Part shown: piece by piece, positions 43,905 to 52,226 of the stretch
Layout: the number at the start of each line of letters is the position of its first letter
How positions within the stretch are numbered: the stretch's first letter is position 1
Source of the DNA: Paenibacillus sambharensis
Lineage (GTDB): Bacteria > Bacillota > Bacilli > Paenibacillales > Paenibacillaceae
Assembly (NCBI RefSeq): GCF_003233845.1
Contig: NZ_QKRB01000006.1
Coordinates: 183,162 to 247,161, forward strand
Reading direction: 5' to 3'
DNA length: 64,000 bases
The notes under the pieces: model-generated
Database searches by the model: none
Told to the model about the DNA's origin: nothing
The model's input: only the letters and a program-made list of their open reading frames with translations
Program-made: the position numbers and the translations under genes

Positions 43905-45197
43905 TTGGATATTGCGCTGGAATTGCTCAGGCTCACCGGATTAGCTGTAGCCAGGCTGTTTATGCAGCCGTTCTACTATATGGCGGTCTTGTTTATTATC
44001 CTGCTCTTGGCAAGACAGACCCGCACGGAGCGGAGACTGTTTCATGTCAAGCTGACATCCTGGCCGAAGCAGATTGTTCCTGCTGTTGTGGCAGGTTTGC
44101 TGGCGGGGTTGTTTCTCTCCTCCCTGTCTCTCTTTATCGGATTTGCCTTCACAAGCGAGACGGTATACTGGCTCTGGGGAGCCGCAGTAGTGCTTGTGCT
44201 AATTCGTATACGTTATGTCTGTATCGCCTACAGCGCGGCGTTGGTTGCCCTGCTGAGCGTAATCGCCGGACTGTTCTCGGGCAGCATGGACAGCGGCCAG
44301 TGGTATGGGGCTCTACTGGAATCTCTCGCCGAACAGGATGGGGCAGCTCTGCTGCTGCTTGCAGGGCTGCTCCATATGATGGAGGCGCTGCTGCTGCGCT
44401 GGCAGGGCGATTACGCGGCAGGCGCCTTGATTGTGGAAGGGAAGAGAGGCCTGCTGGTAGGCGGTTACCAGCTGCCAGCGTTCTGGCCCGTGCCCATGCT
44501 GCTGCTGGTGCCGGCTGGTTCGGCTGGGGCCGCTGCAGAGCTCGGATGGACACCGTGGCTGACTTACGCGAGCGGCTACAGCGGGAGCTGGACGATGCTG
44601 GCTATGCCGGTGGTGATCGGCTTCAGCAGCCTGGCTACGGCGAGACTGCCGCGGGCTAAAGCCCGCAAGCTCGCGGGGAGCCAGCTGTATTACAGTGCCG
44701 GCTTTATCGCTGCCGCGCTGCTGGCTGTATGGTGGGAGCCGCTGGTAGCTGCGGTTGCCGCTGCTGCCTTCGTCTGCCACGAGCTGATCTATTACATGGA
44801 ACTCAGGCGGGAGGAGCAGGCGAGCCCTGTATTCGTCCATGATGTGAAGGGCCTGCGTGTGCTGGCGGTCGTGCCGGGAATGCCGGCCGATCAGATGGGC
44901 ATCCAGACCGGCGAGATTCTGCACAAGGTTAACGGGACGCCGGTGCGGACAACGCAGGACCTTTATGACGGCCTTCAGGTCAATTCGGCGTTCTGCAAGC
45001 TGGAGATTATCAATCTCGAAGGCCATGTGAAGTTTGTGCAGCGCGCACGCTTTGAGGGAGAGCATCATCAGCTGGGTGTTGTGCTGGCTCCTGACGAAGG
45101 AGCCCCGCATGTGGCCGGCAGACTGGCGGCTTCGCTGGTTGATTTGCTGCGGGGCAGACGGACGACGCGGCAGCGCGGGTCAACGGTTACGATGTAA
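43905..45197 (+). CDS. minJ: MinJ-like polytopic membrane protein with PDZ domain
   Basis: A 430-residue protein with about seven to eight hydrophobic segments over the first 300 residues (for example FYYMAVLFIILLLA, IVPAVVAGLLAGLFLSSLSL, VVLVLIRIRYVCIAYSAALV, GFIAAALLAVWWEPLVAAVA). A C-terminal PDZ domain, about residues 310-390, contains GLRVLAVVPGMPADQMGIQT. This architecture and the position after ctpB fit MinJ, which links DivIVA to MinCD at the cell poles in Bacillus subtilis. Sequence similarity could not be tested here, so the name rests on topology and context. The TTG start at 43905 is preceded by AAAGGAG at 43888-43894. Confidence 0.75.
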   Translation: MDIALELLRLTGLAVARLFMQPFYYMAVLFIILLLARQTRTERRLFHVKLTSWPKQIVPAVVAGLLAGLFLSSLSLFIGFAFTSETVYWLWGAAVVLVLIRIRYVCIAYSAALVALLSVIAGLFSGSMDSGQWYGALLESLAEQDGAALLLLAGLLHMMEALLLRWQGDYAAGALIVEGKRGLLVGGYQLPAFWPVPMLLLVPAGSAGAAAELGWTPWLTYASGYSGSWTMLAMPVVIGFSSLATARLPRAKARKLAGSQLYYSAGFIAAALLAVWWEPLVAAVAAAAFVCHELIYYMELRREEQASPVFVHDVKGLRVLAVVPGMPADQMGIQTGEILHKVNGTPVRTTQDLYDGLQVNSAFCKLEIINLEGHVKFVQRARFEGEHHQLGVVLAPDEGAPHVAGRLAASLVDLLRGRRTTRQRGSTVTM

Positions 45198-45227
45198 GAG
45201 TGAGATTTATAGCTATAAGCAAATACT

Positions 45228-45262
45228 GGGCAGTGCTCCATTTCGGGAGGCGCTGCTCTTTT
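45228..45262 (+). terminator. Terminator of the minJ-like gene
   Basis: GGGCAGTGCTCC at 45228-45239 pairs with GGAGGCGCTGCTC at 45246-45258, with a bulge and two G-U pairs. Four T follow. Confidence 0.75.
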
Positions 45263-45301
45263 GCGTTGTTTAAGATTGGGCATCAAGGGATGATCAACCG
45301 A

Positions 45302-45348
45302 TTGCATGCGGCGAATGATCCCGGTATAATAGATGGGAACATCCATTC
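45302..45348 (+). promoter_or_regulatory. uvrBA promoter with LexA-like box
   Basis: TTGCAT at 45302-45307, 17 bases, TATAAT at 45325-45330. GAACATCCATTC at 45337-45348 resembles the Bacillus LexA/DinR box (GAAC-N4-GTTC) with one mismatch in the second half and lies at the expected transcription start. Confidence 0.6.
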
Positions 45349-45490
45349 TCATGGAAATAATACTGTCTATTATGTACCCGACTTTGGGTATACATCATAA
45401 TATAGTCTTTTACATGAACAACCAGATATCATCCTATAGATCGTTTGTTTATATACATCCATACCGGATAGGGAGTGAGAGGCCATCGCG

Positions 45491-47491
45491 ATGAAAGAGG
45501 GAGTACACGTTCAGGATAAGAAGTTTGAGCTTCTGTCCGCCTACACGCCGCAGGGCGATCAGCCGGGCGCAATCGAACAGCTGTACACAGGGGTTGTGGA
45601 TGGGCAAAAGCATCAGACGCTGCTCGGAGCAACCGGTACAGGCAAGACGTACACGATTGCCAACACAATTGCGAAGCTGAACCGGCCGACGCTGGTCATA
45701 GCGCACAACAAGACATTGGCTGCGCAGCTGTGCAGCGAGTTCAAGGAGTTTTTCCCGAACAACGCTGTTGAGTATTTTGTCAGCTATTACGATTACTATC
45801 AGCCGGAGGCGTATATCCCGTCTTCGGATACTTACATTGAGAAGGATTCGAGCATTAACGATGAGATCGACAAGCTGCGCCACTCGGCTACGAGTGCACT
45901 GTTCGAGCGGCGGGACGTGATCATTGTAGCGAGTGTTTCCTGCATTTACGGCTTGGGTTCTCCGATGGAATACAAGAGCCTGGTGCTGTCTCTGAGGGTA
46001 GGGATGGAGAAGTCCCGCAACGCTATTTTGCACAAGCTGGTCGATATTCAATACCAGCGCAACGACATTAACTTTGTCCGCGGTACATTCCGGGTCAGAG
46101 GAGATGTTATCGAAATATTCCCGGTTTCCAATAATGAGCGGGCGATCCGGGTCGAGATGTTCGGCGACGAGATCGACCGGATTACGGAGATTGATGTACT
46201 GACCGGGGAAATTATTGGTGAACGCGACCATGCAGCGATCTTCCCGGCCTCTCACTTCGTTACGCACGAGGATACGATGAAGGTGGCGCTCGTAAACATT
46301 GAACGGGAGCTGGAGGAGCGTCTGGCGGAGCTTCGCGAGCAGGGGAAGCTGCTGGAGGCGCAGCGGCTGGAGCAGCGCACACGCTACGATATCGAGATGA
46401 TGCAGGAAATGGGCTTCTGCTCGGGCATCGAGAATTACTCGGGGCCTCTGACCTTCAGGGAGCGGGGCGCTACGCCGTTTACGCTGCTGGATTATTTTCC
46501 CGATGACATGCTGATGGTTATTGATGAATCCCATGTTACCCTGCCGCAGATCCGGGCGATGTACAATGGTGACCGTGCAAGGAAGGAAGTACTGGTTGAT
46601 CACGGCTTCCGTCTGCCGTCGGCAATGGATAACCGGCCGCTGAAGTTCGAGGAATTCGAGAAAAAGCTGAGCCAGGTCATCTATGTATCCGCTACGCCGG
46701 GACCCTACGAAATTGAGCACTGCCCGGAGATGGTGGAGCAGATTATCCGTCCGACCGGGCTGCTGGACCCGATTATCGAGATCAGGCCGACGAAGGGCCA
46801 GATTGATGATCTGCTGGGCGAGATCCGGGACCGGATTGACAAGGACGAGAGAGTCCTCGTGACGACGCTGACCAAGAAGATGGCGGAGGATCTGACCGAT
46901 TATCTGAAGGAAGTCGGGATCAAGGTGCGTTATCTGCACTCGGATATCAAGACGCTGGAGAGGATGGCTATTCTGCGCGATCTCCGGGTCGGTACCTTCC
47001 ACGTGCTGGTCGGCATTAACCTGCTGCGGGAAGGTCTGGACCTTCCGGAGGTATCGCTGGTATCGATACTGGACGCGGACAAAGAAGGCTTCCTGCGTTC
47101 CGAGAGGTCGCTCATACAAACGATCGGCCGGGCGGCAAGGAACAGCGAAGGCCGTGTTATTATGTATGCTGACAAGATGACGGATTCGATGGCGAAGGCC
47201 ATAAGTGAGACCGAACGCCGCCGGGAAATCCAGATCGCTTATAACGAGCAGCACGGCATCACGCCGCAGACCATCCGCAAGAAGGTCCACGATGTGATCG
47301 AGGCGACGAAGGTTGCGGAACAGAAGGCCGACTATCTGGCAGGCCCTGACCTTGGCAAGATGTCCAAGAAGGACCGTCAAGCCGTCATCCAGCGCCTGGA
47401 GGCGGAGATGAAGGAAGCGGCGAAAAATTTGCAGTTCGAGCGTGCGGCAGAGCTTCGTGATGCGCTGCTTGAGCTTAAGGCCGAGGCCTAA
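45491..47491 (+). CDS. uvrB: Excinuclease ABC subunit B
   Basis: UvrB is the damage-verifying helicase of nucleotide excision repair. The 666-residue protein has Walker [19 protein letters not shown] near residue 37-54, the beta-hairpin segment [20 protein letters not shown] near 98-117, [12 protein letters not shown] near 339, SATPGPYE, and motif [24 protein letters not shown]-terminal UVR domain has [20 protein letters not shown]. The ATG is preceded by a purine-rich GGGAGTGAGAGG. uvrA follows 13 bases later. SOS control is likely given the upstream LexA-like site. Confidence 0.97.
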   Translation: MKEGVHVQDKKFELLSAYTPQGDQPGAIEQLYTGVVDGQKHQTLLGATGTGKTYTIANTIAKLNRPTLVIAHNKTLAAQLCSEFKEFFPNNAVEYFVSYYDYYQPEAYIPSSDTYIEKDSSINDEIDKLRHSATSALFERRDVIIVASVSCIYGLGSPMEYKSLVLSLRVGMEKSRNAILHKLVDIQYQRNDINFVRGTFRVRGDVIEIFPVSNNERAIRVEMFGDEIDRITEIDVLTGEIIGERDHAAIFPASHFVTHEDTMKVALVNIERELEERLAELREQGKLLEAQRLEQRTRYDIEMMQEMGFCSGIENYSGPLTFRERGATPFTLLDYFPDDMLMVIDESHVTLPQIRAMYNGDRARKEVLVDHGFRLPSAMDNRPLKFEEFEKKLSQVIYVSATPGPYEIEHCPEMVEQIIRPTGLLDPIIEIRPTKGQIDDLLGEIRDRIDKDERVLVTTLTKKMAEDLTDYLKEVGIKVRYLHSDIKTLERMAILRDLRVGTFHVLVGINLLREGLDLPEVSLVSILDADKEGFLRSERSLIQTIGRAARNSEGRVIMYADKMTDSMAKAISETERRREIQIAYNEQHGITPQTIRKKVHDVIEATKVAEQKADYLAGPDLGKMSKKDRQAVIQRLEAEMKEAAKNLQFERAAELRDALLELKAEA

Positions 47492-47504
47492 GGGAGGATA
47501 AGTT

Positions 47505-50390
47505 GTGGCTAGTGAAAATATCGTAATCAAAGGGGCGCGTGCCCACAATCTGAAGAATGTCGACATTACGATCCCGAGGGATAAGTTCGTCGTGCTGACG
47601 GGGCTGAGCGGATCCGGCAAGTCCTCCCTGGCATTCGATACCATCTACGCGGAAGGACAGCGGCGCTACGTGGAGTCGCTGTCTGCTTATGCGCGGCAGT
47701 TCCTCGGTCAGATGGAGAAGCCGGATGTTGACTCAATCGAAGGATTGTCGCCGGCGATCTCCATCGATCAGAAGACCACAAGCCGGAACCCGCGCTCGAC
47801 AGTCGGAACGGTTACAGAAATTTATGACTATCTCCGTCTGCTGTTCGCACGGATTGGCAAGCCTCACTGCCCCGAGCACGGCATTGAGATCACATCGCAG
47901 ACGGTAGAACAGATGGTGGACCGGATTATGGAATATCCGGAGCGCACAAGACTGCAGATTATGGCGCCGGTCGTATCGGGCCGTAAGGGTGAGCATACCA
48001 AGCTGCTGGCCGATATCCAGAAGCAGGGCTTCGTGCGTGTTCGGGTTAATGGAGAGATCCGGGACCTCAGCGAGAAGATCGAGCTGGAGAAGAACAAGAA
48101 GCATTCAATCGAAGTGGTTGTTGACCGGATCGTGATCAAGAATGAGATTGAGTCCCGGCTTGCAGATTCGATTGAGACGGCGCTCAAGCTGTCGGAAGGA
48201 CAGGTTCTGGTCGATGTGATGGACCAGGAGGAGCTGCTGTTCAGCTCGAATTTGGCTTGTCCGGTATGCGGCTTCAGCATCGAGGAGCTGGCGCCGCGAA
48301 TGTTCTCCTTCAACAGTCCTTATGGCGCTTGCCCGGAATGTGACGGACTGGGCGTGAAGATGATCGTCGACCCGGATCTGCTAGTTCCGAATCCGGAGAA
48401 GTCGATTGAAGACGGTGCATTCGAGGCATGGGCAGGAAGCACGTCCAACTACTATCCTCAGTTCCTCCGTTCAGTGTGTGAGCACTACGGCATCGATACA
48501 ACGAAGCCGGTTGCCGAGCTGACGCCTGAGCAGATGAAGAAGCTGCTGTACGGCACGGGCGGCGACCGGGTGCGGTTCCGTTATGAGAACGACTTCGGCC
48601 ATAAGAAGGAAGCTTACGTCGCCTTCGAAGGCATTGTTCACAACCTGGAGCGCCGCTATCGCGACACGGCTTCGGATGGCATACGCGAATATATCGAGGG
48701 TTATATGAGTGCCAAGCCCTGCGGCACCTGTAAGGGCCACCGTCTCCGCAAGGAGAGTCTGGCGGTAACCGTTGGCAAGCAGAACATTGCTTATGTGACC
48801 TCCTTGTCCATCGGAGAGGCCGACCGGTTCTTCAGCGCGCTTGAGCTCAGTGAGAAGGACCGGACCATCTCCAACCTGATCCTGAAGGAAATCAACAGCC
48901 GTTTGGGCTTCCTGGTTAATGTGGGGCTTGAGTATTTGACGCTCAGCCGCGCTGCAGGCACGCTGTCAGGCGGCGAAGCGCAGCGGATTCGACTCGCCAC
49001 ACAGATCGGCTCCAGTCTGATGGGGGTCCTGTACATTTTGGATGAACCGAGTATCGGCCTTCATCAGCGGGACAATGACCGGCTGATTAAGACGCTTGAG
49101 CATATGCGTGATATCGGCAATACGCTGATCGTCGTGGAGCATGATGAAGATACGATGCTTGCGGCGGACTATATTATCGATATCGGGCCGGGCGCGGGTA
49201 TTCATGGCGGACAGGTTGTTTCCGCCGGTACCCCTGAAGAGGTTATGAACGACGAGAAGTCACTGACCGGACAGTACCTGAGCGGCAAGAAGTTTATTCC
49301 TGTTCCGCTGTCGCGCCGACCGACGGATGACCGCTGGATTGAGATCCGCGGAGCCAAGGAGAATAATCTCCGGGGCATTAACGTTAAGGTGCCGCTTGGC
49401 GTCTTTACGGCTGTTACAGGCGTATCGGGGTCAGGCAAGTCGACGCTGGTCAACGAGATCCTGTACAAGACGCTGGCAAGGGACCTTAACAAGGCGAAGG
49501 TGCGTCCTGGTGTCTATAAGGAAATCCGCGGCCTGGAGCATCTGGAGAAGGTCATTGACATAGACCAGTCTCCAATTGGCCGCACACCGCGTTCGAACCC
49601 GGCAACCTACACAGGTGTGTTCGATGATATCCGGGACGTGTATGCCAATACGAATGAAGCCAAGGTGCGCGGCTACAAGAAAGGGCGCTTCAGCTTCAAC
49701 ATCAAGGGCGGGCGCTGCGAAGCATGCCGCGGTGACGGCATTATCAAGATCGAGATGCACTTCCTGCCAGATGTGTATGTGCCATGCGAAATCTGTAAAG
49801 GCAAACGCTATAACAGGGAAACACTCGAAGTAAAGTACAAGGGCAAGAGCATATCAGAAGTGCTGGCGATGACCATCGAGGATGGCTGCGAATTCTTCAA
49901 GAATATACCGAAGATCCATCGCAAGCTGCAGACGCTAATGGATGTAGGGCTTGGTTACATGAATCTTGGCCAGCCGGCTACGACACTGTCGGGTGGTGAA
50001 GCGCAGCGTGTGAAGCTCGCTTCCGAGCTGCACCGGCGGAGCACCGGCAAGACCCTGTACATCCTGGATGAGCCCACGACCGGCCTGCATGTGGATGATA
50101 TTGACCGTCTGCTTCATGTGCTGCACCGCCTTGTCGATTCAGGCGAATCGGTACTTGTCATTGAGCACAATCTGGATGTCATCAAGACAGCCGATTACCT
50201 GATCGACCTTGGACCGGAAGGCGGCAGCGGCGGCGGAAGCATCGTGGCAGCCGGAACGCCGGAGAAGCTCGTAGAAGTGGAAGCTTCCTATACGGGCCGC
50301 TATCTGAAGCCTGTACTGGAGAGAGACCGCAGGCGCACAGAGGAGCGCCGGCAGATTGAGGATGGCGTAGCTGCGGGGTTAGCTGAATAA
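47505..50390 (+). CDS. uvrA: Excinuclease ABC subunit A
   Basis: UvrA is the damage-scanning ABC ATPase of nucleotide excision repair. The 961-residue protein has two ATPase halves: Walker [21 protein letters not shown] near residues 30-49 and [20 protein letters not shown] near 640, with signature motifs [20 protein letters not shown] and [20 protein letters not shown]. Zinc modules are [20 protein letters not shown] with CPEC, and [16 protein letters not shown] with CEICKGK. The GTG start has GGGAGGA upstream. It ends in a strong terminator. Confidence 0.98.
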   Translation: MASENIVIKGARAHNLKNVDITIPRDKFVVLTGLSGSGKSSLAFDTIYAEGQRRYVESLSAYARQFLGQMEKPDVDSIEGLSPAISIDQKTTSRNPRSTVGTVTEIYDYLRLLFARIGKPHCPEHGIEITSQTVEQMVDRIMEYPERTRLQIMAPVVSGRKGEHTKLLADIQKQGFVRVRVNGEIRDLSEKIELEKNKKHSIEVVVDRIVIKNEIESRLADSIETALKLSEGQVLVDVMDQEELLFSSNLACPVCGFSIEELAPRMFSFNSPYGACPECDGLGVKMIVDPDLLVPNPEKSIEDGAFEAWAGSTSNYYPQFLRSVCEHYGIDTTKPVAELTPEQMKKLLYGTGGDRVRFRYENDFGHKKEAYVAFEGIVHNLERRYRDTASDGIREYIEGYMSAKPCGTCKGHRLRKESLAVTVGKQNIAYVTSLSIGEADRFFSALELSEKDRTISNLILKEINSRLGFLVNVGLEYLTLSRAAGTLSGGEAQRIRLATQIGSSLMGVLYILDEPSIGLHQRDNDRLIKTLEHMRDIGNTLIVVEHDEDTMLAADYIIDIGPGAGIHGGQVVSAGTPEEVMNDEKSLTGQYLSGKKFIPVPLSRRPTDDRWIEIRGAKENNLRGINVKVPLGVFTAVTGVSGSGKSTLVNEILYKTLARDLNKAKVRPGVYKEIRGLEHLEKVIDIDQSPIGRTPRSNPATYTGVFDDIRDVYANTNEAKVRGYKKGRFSFNIKGGRCEACRGDGIIKIEMHFLPDVYVPCEICKGKRYNRETLEVKYKGKSISEVLAMTIEDGCEFFKNIPKIHRKLQTLMDVGLGYMNLGQPATTLSGGEAQRVKLASELHRRSTGKTLYILDEPTTGLHVDDIDRLLHVLHRLVDSGESVLVIEHNLDVIKTADYLIDLGPEGGSGGGSIVAAGTPEKLVEVEASYTGRYLKPVLERDRRRTEERRQIEDGVAAGLAE

Positions 50391-50412
50391 TAATCGCAAT
50401 GTAGCGTAAGAG

Positions 50413-50451
50413 AGAACCACTCCCATGTCTTTTGGGGGTGGTTCTTTTTTT
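50413..50451 (+). terminator. Terminator of uvrBA
   Basis: AGAACCACTCCC at 50413-50424 pairs with GGGGTGGTTCT at 50435-50445. A run of seven T ends at 50451. Confidence 0.95.
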
Positions 50452-50707
50452 AGTGCTTAAGGTTGGCAGAACTTGCAGGAGTGCCTTGCGCTTCTATTAG
50501 GTATTGCACCAGCTGTGCCTCTCATTTCCCTGAGATGAAGACAAACCGGATCAACCAACCGGCCATGACAATGGAGCTGCCAGAAGTAAAGGCTTTAAGT
50601 GAGATATAAATCACATTTTTTTGAACATTTTTATTGCATCCGCTTCGAGGAAAGGCTAACATATAGCTAAGATAGGTTACGTGTGATTTTAGTGAAGGAG
50701 GTCCAAC
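50452..50707. other. Intergenic region after uvrA with promoter and palindrome
   Basis: A candidate sigma-A promoter is TTGCAT at 50634-50639, 17 bases and TAACAT at 50657-50662. Upstream lies a palindromic GTGA-N8-TCAC at 50599-50614, a possible operator whose 8-base gap does not fit the normal CRP/Fnr spacing. No gene was found in the stretch. Confidence 0.45.
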
Positions 50708-50938
50708 ATGTTTTTGGCAGCAGAAGAAGCTACAGAGGCAGTAGCAGCAACGGCAAGTAATTTCAACACCTTTGATATCTTTATGCTTGTGTTTACCCTG
50801 CTTATTTTCCTGGGATTTGTCCGGTTATTGCTGGCCCGTCCGAGGAAGAATCTATTTGCGATCGGGTTTACGTTTGTGTCGCTCGCAACCTTCCTGTATG
50901 TGGATTACATCATGATTTTCGAGGTATGGATGGGCTAA
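50708..50938 (+). CDS. Small membrane protein, possibly DUF2759-like
   Basis: A 76-residue protein with two membrane helices, about residues 23-43 (FDIFMLVFTLLIFLGFVRLL) and 51-72 (FAIGFTFVSLATFLYVDYIM), joined by a basic loop with ARPRKN. The N-terminus is rich in Ala and Glu. A strong AGGAGG at 50697-50702 precedes the ATG. The pattern of an Arg-rich loop followed by NLFAIGF resembles the small DUF2759 proteins of Bacillales as remembered. The function is unknown. It converges with the sugar isomerase-like gene. Confidence 0.7.
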   Translation: MFLAAEEATEAVAATASNFNTFDIFMLVFTLLIFLGFVRLLLARPRKNLFAIGFTFVSLATFLYVDYIMIFEVWMG

Positions 50939-50970
50939 TTCCCAGTGTCCTGACCTAAACGATATGGACA

Positions 50971-51017
50971 AGCAAGAAGAAGACCCCGGGATCGTGTCCT
51001 GGGGTCTTCTTCTGCTT
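50971..51017. terminator. Bidirectional terminator between the small membrane protein and the isomerase gene
   Basis: AGCAAGAAGAAGACCCC at 50971-50987 pairs with GGGGTCTTCTTCTGCTT at 51001-51017 with one mismatch. Purine and pyrimidine tracts on either side suit both directions. Confidence 0.8.
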
Positions 51018-51026
51018 GCAGGAACC

Positions 51027-51995
51027 TTATACCCACCACATCTCGCCAAGCGGCTCGCGGATCAATACCTGCTGCAGGTTATCGACCGCTTTGGTGAAGC
51101 CTTCCTCGACGGACATCAGGCCATCCTCATGCTCGATGCTCACCACATAATCGTAGCCGACGAGGCGCAGCGCGCTGATGATATCTGCCCATACCTTCAT
51201 GTCATGTCCGTAGCCAACTGTCCGGAACTGCCATGCACGGTCCAGCATGAGCGAGTAGGACTGCATGTCGGTTACGCCGTGGCGGTTAACGTTAACCGGA
51301 TCAATTGTCGTGTCCTTCGCGTGAAAGTGATGGATAGCACCCGCACGGCCAAGAATATGGATGGCTTGCACCGGGTCAATGCCCTGCCACCACATGTGGC
51401 TTGGATCAAGGTTTGCACCGATCGCCTCTCCCGCCGCTTCACGGAGGCGAAGCATGTTCGCCGGTGTATGGACAGAAAATCCGCCATGAAGCTCAAGACC
51501 GATCTTCACATTGCGTTCTTCCGCATAGCGGCCGATCTCGGTCCAGTAAGGGATGACCTTGTTCGTCCACTGCCAATCCAGAATTTCTTGGTAATCGTTT
51601 GGCCAGGGAGCTACCGGCCAGTTCGGATACTTGGCATCCTCATGATCGCCGGGACAGCCCGAGAATGTATTGACGACGGGGATTTCCAGCTTGGAAGCCA
51701 GATCTATCGTTTCGCGAATCAGCTTGTCATGCTCGCCAGAGATGGCTTTCTGCGGATGGAGCGGGTTGGCATGACAGCTAAGCGCGCTCACGATCAAGCC
51801 CCGGGAATCAACAGCCTGCTTGAAGGCTTTGCGCTTACCTTCGTCGGCGAGCAGCTCTTCCCTATTGCAGTGGGCATCGCCGGGATAGCCGCCGGTTCCG
51901 ATCTCGACGGCCTGTACACCCTTGGCTGCGACCATATCCAGCATTTCCTCAAACGGCTTCTGACTGAACAGTACAGTGAATACACCCAGTTTCAT
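51027..51995 (-). CDS. Sugar phosphate isomerase/epimerase family TIM-barrel protein
   Basis: A cytoplasmic xylose isomerase-like TIM barrel (AP endonuclease 2 superfamily) of 322 residues; the substrate is not known. It starts MKLGVFTVLFSQKPFEEML and has AVEIGTGGYPGDAHC near 35, VVNTFSGCPGDHEDAKYPNW near 104 and a metal-ligand set that includes ELHGGFSVHTP near 169, NLDPSHMWWQGIDP near 195-208, HFHAKDT near 223 and IEHEDGLMSVEEGF near 291. The set is like that of inosose dehydratase and 3-dehydroshikimate dehydratase relatives. On the minus strand it has RBS AAGGAGGG. It stands alone, without sugar transport genes nearby. Confidence 0.85.
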   Translation of the reverse strand: MKLGVFTVLFSQKPFEEMLDMVAAKGVQAVEIGTGGYPGDAHCNREELLADEGKRKAFKQAVDSRGLIVSALSCHANPLHPQKAISGEHDKLIRETIDLASKLEIPVVNTFSGCPGDHEDAKYPNWPVAPWPNDYQEILDWQWTNKVIPYWTEIGRYAEERNVKIGLELHGGFSVHTPANMLRLREAAGEAIGANLDPSHMWWQGIDPVQAIHILGRAGAIHHFHAKDTTIDPVNVNRHGVTDMQSYSLMLDRAWQFRTVGYGHDMKVWADIISALRLVGYDYVVSIEHEDGLMSVEEGFTKAVDNLQQVLIREPLGEMWWV

Positions 51996-52039
51996 CTTAA
52001 TAATGCCCTCCTTAACCGAATGGTATCGCTTTCCAACGT

Positions 52040-52068
52040 ATTATAGCATGCCCCCAAAAAGCAATGAA
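52040..52068 (-). promoter_or_regulatory. Sigma-A promoter of the isomerase-like gene
   Basis: On the minus strand, TTCATT (plus 52063-52068), 17 bases and a perfect TATAAT (plus 52040-52045), about 45 bases before the start codon. Confidence 0.7.
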
Positions 52069-52226
52069 ATGGGAGAGGCGCGATTTGCCAATTTCGAACA
52101 CAAAGTCAACAAAAGTCAGCAAAAAGCATTTCGCTCGCTTGGTTGGTGGATTCACACCGGGCCGGGTGGTACACTAGTAGGTGAAATGGGCGCATCAGCC
52201 CTGAAGTGGAGGTAACAACAGCGAAG

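Noticed and set aside
45449..47644. Open frame of 731 codons on the minus strand
   Set aside because: Antisense shadow of uvrB; its length is explained by codon bias of the real gene.
50964..52046. Open frame of 360 codons on the plus strand opposite the isomerase gene
   Set aside because: The TIM-barrel protein on the minus strand has recognisable motifs and a promoter; the plus frame starts inside a terminator.
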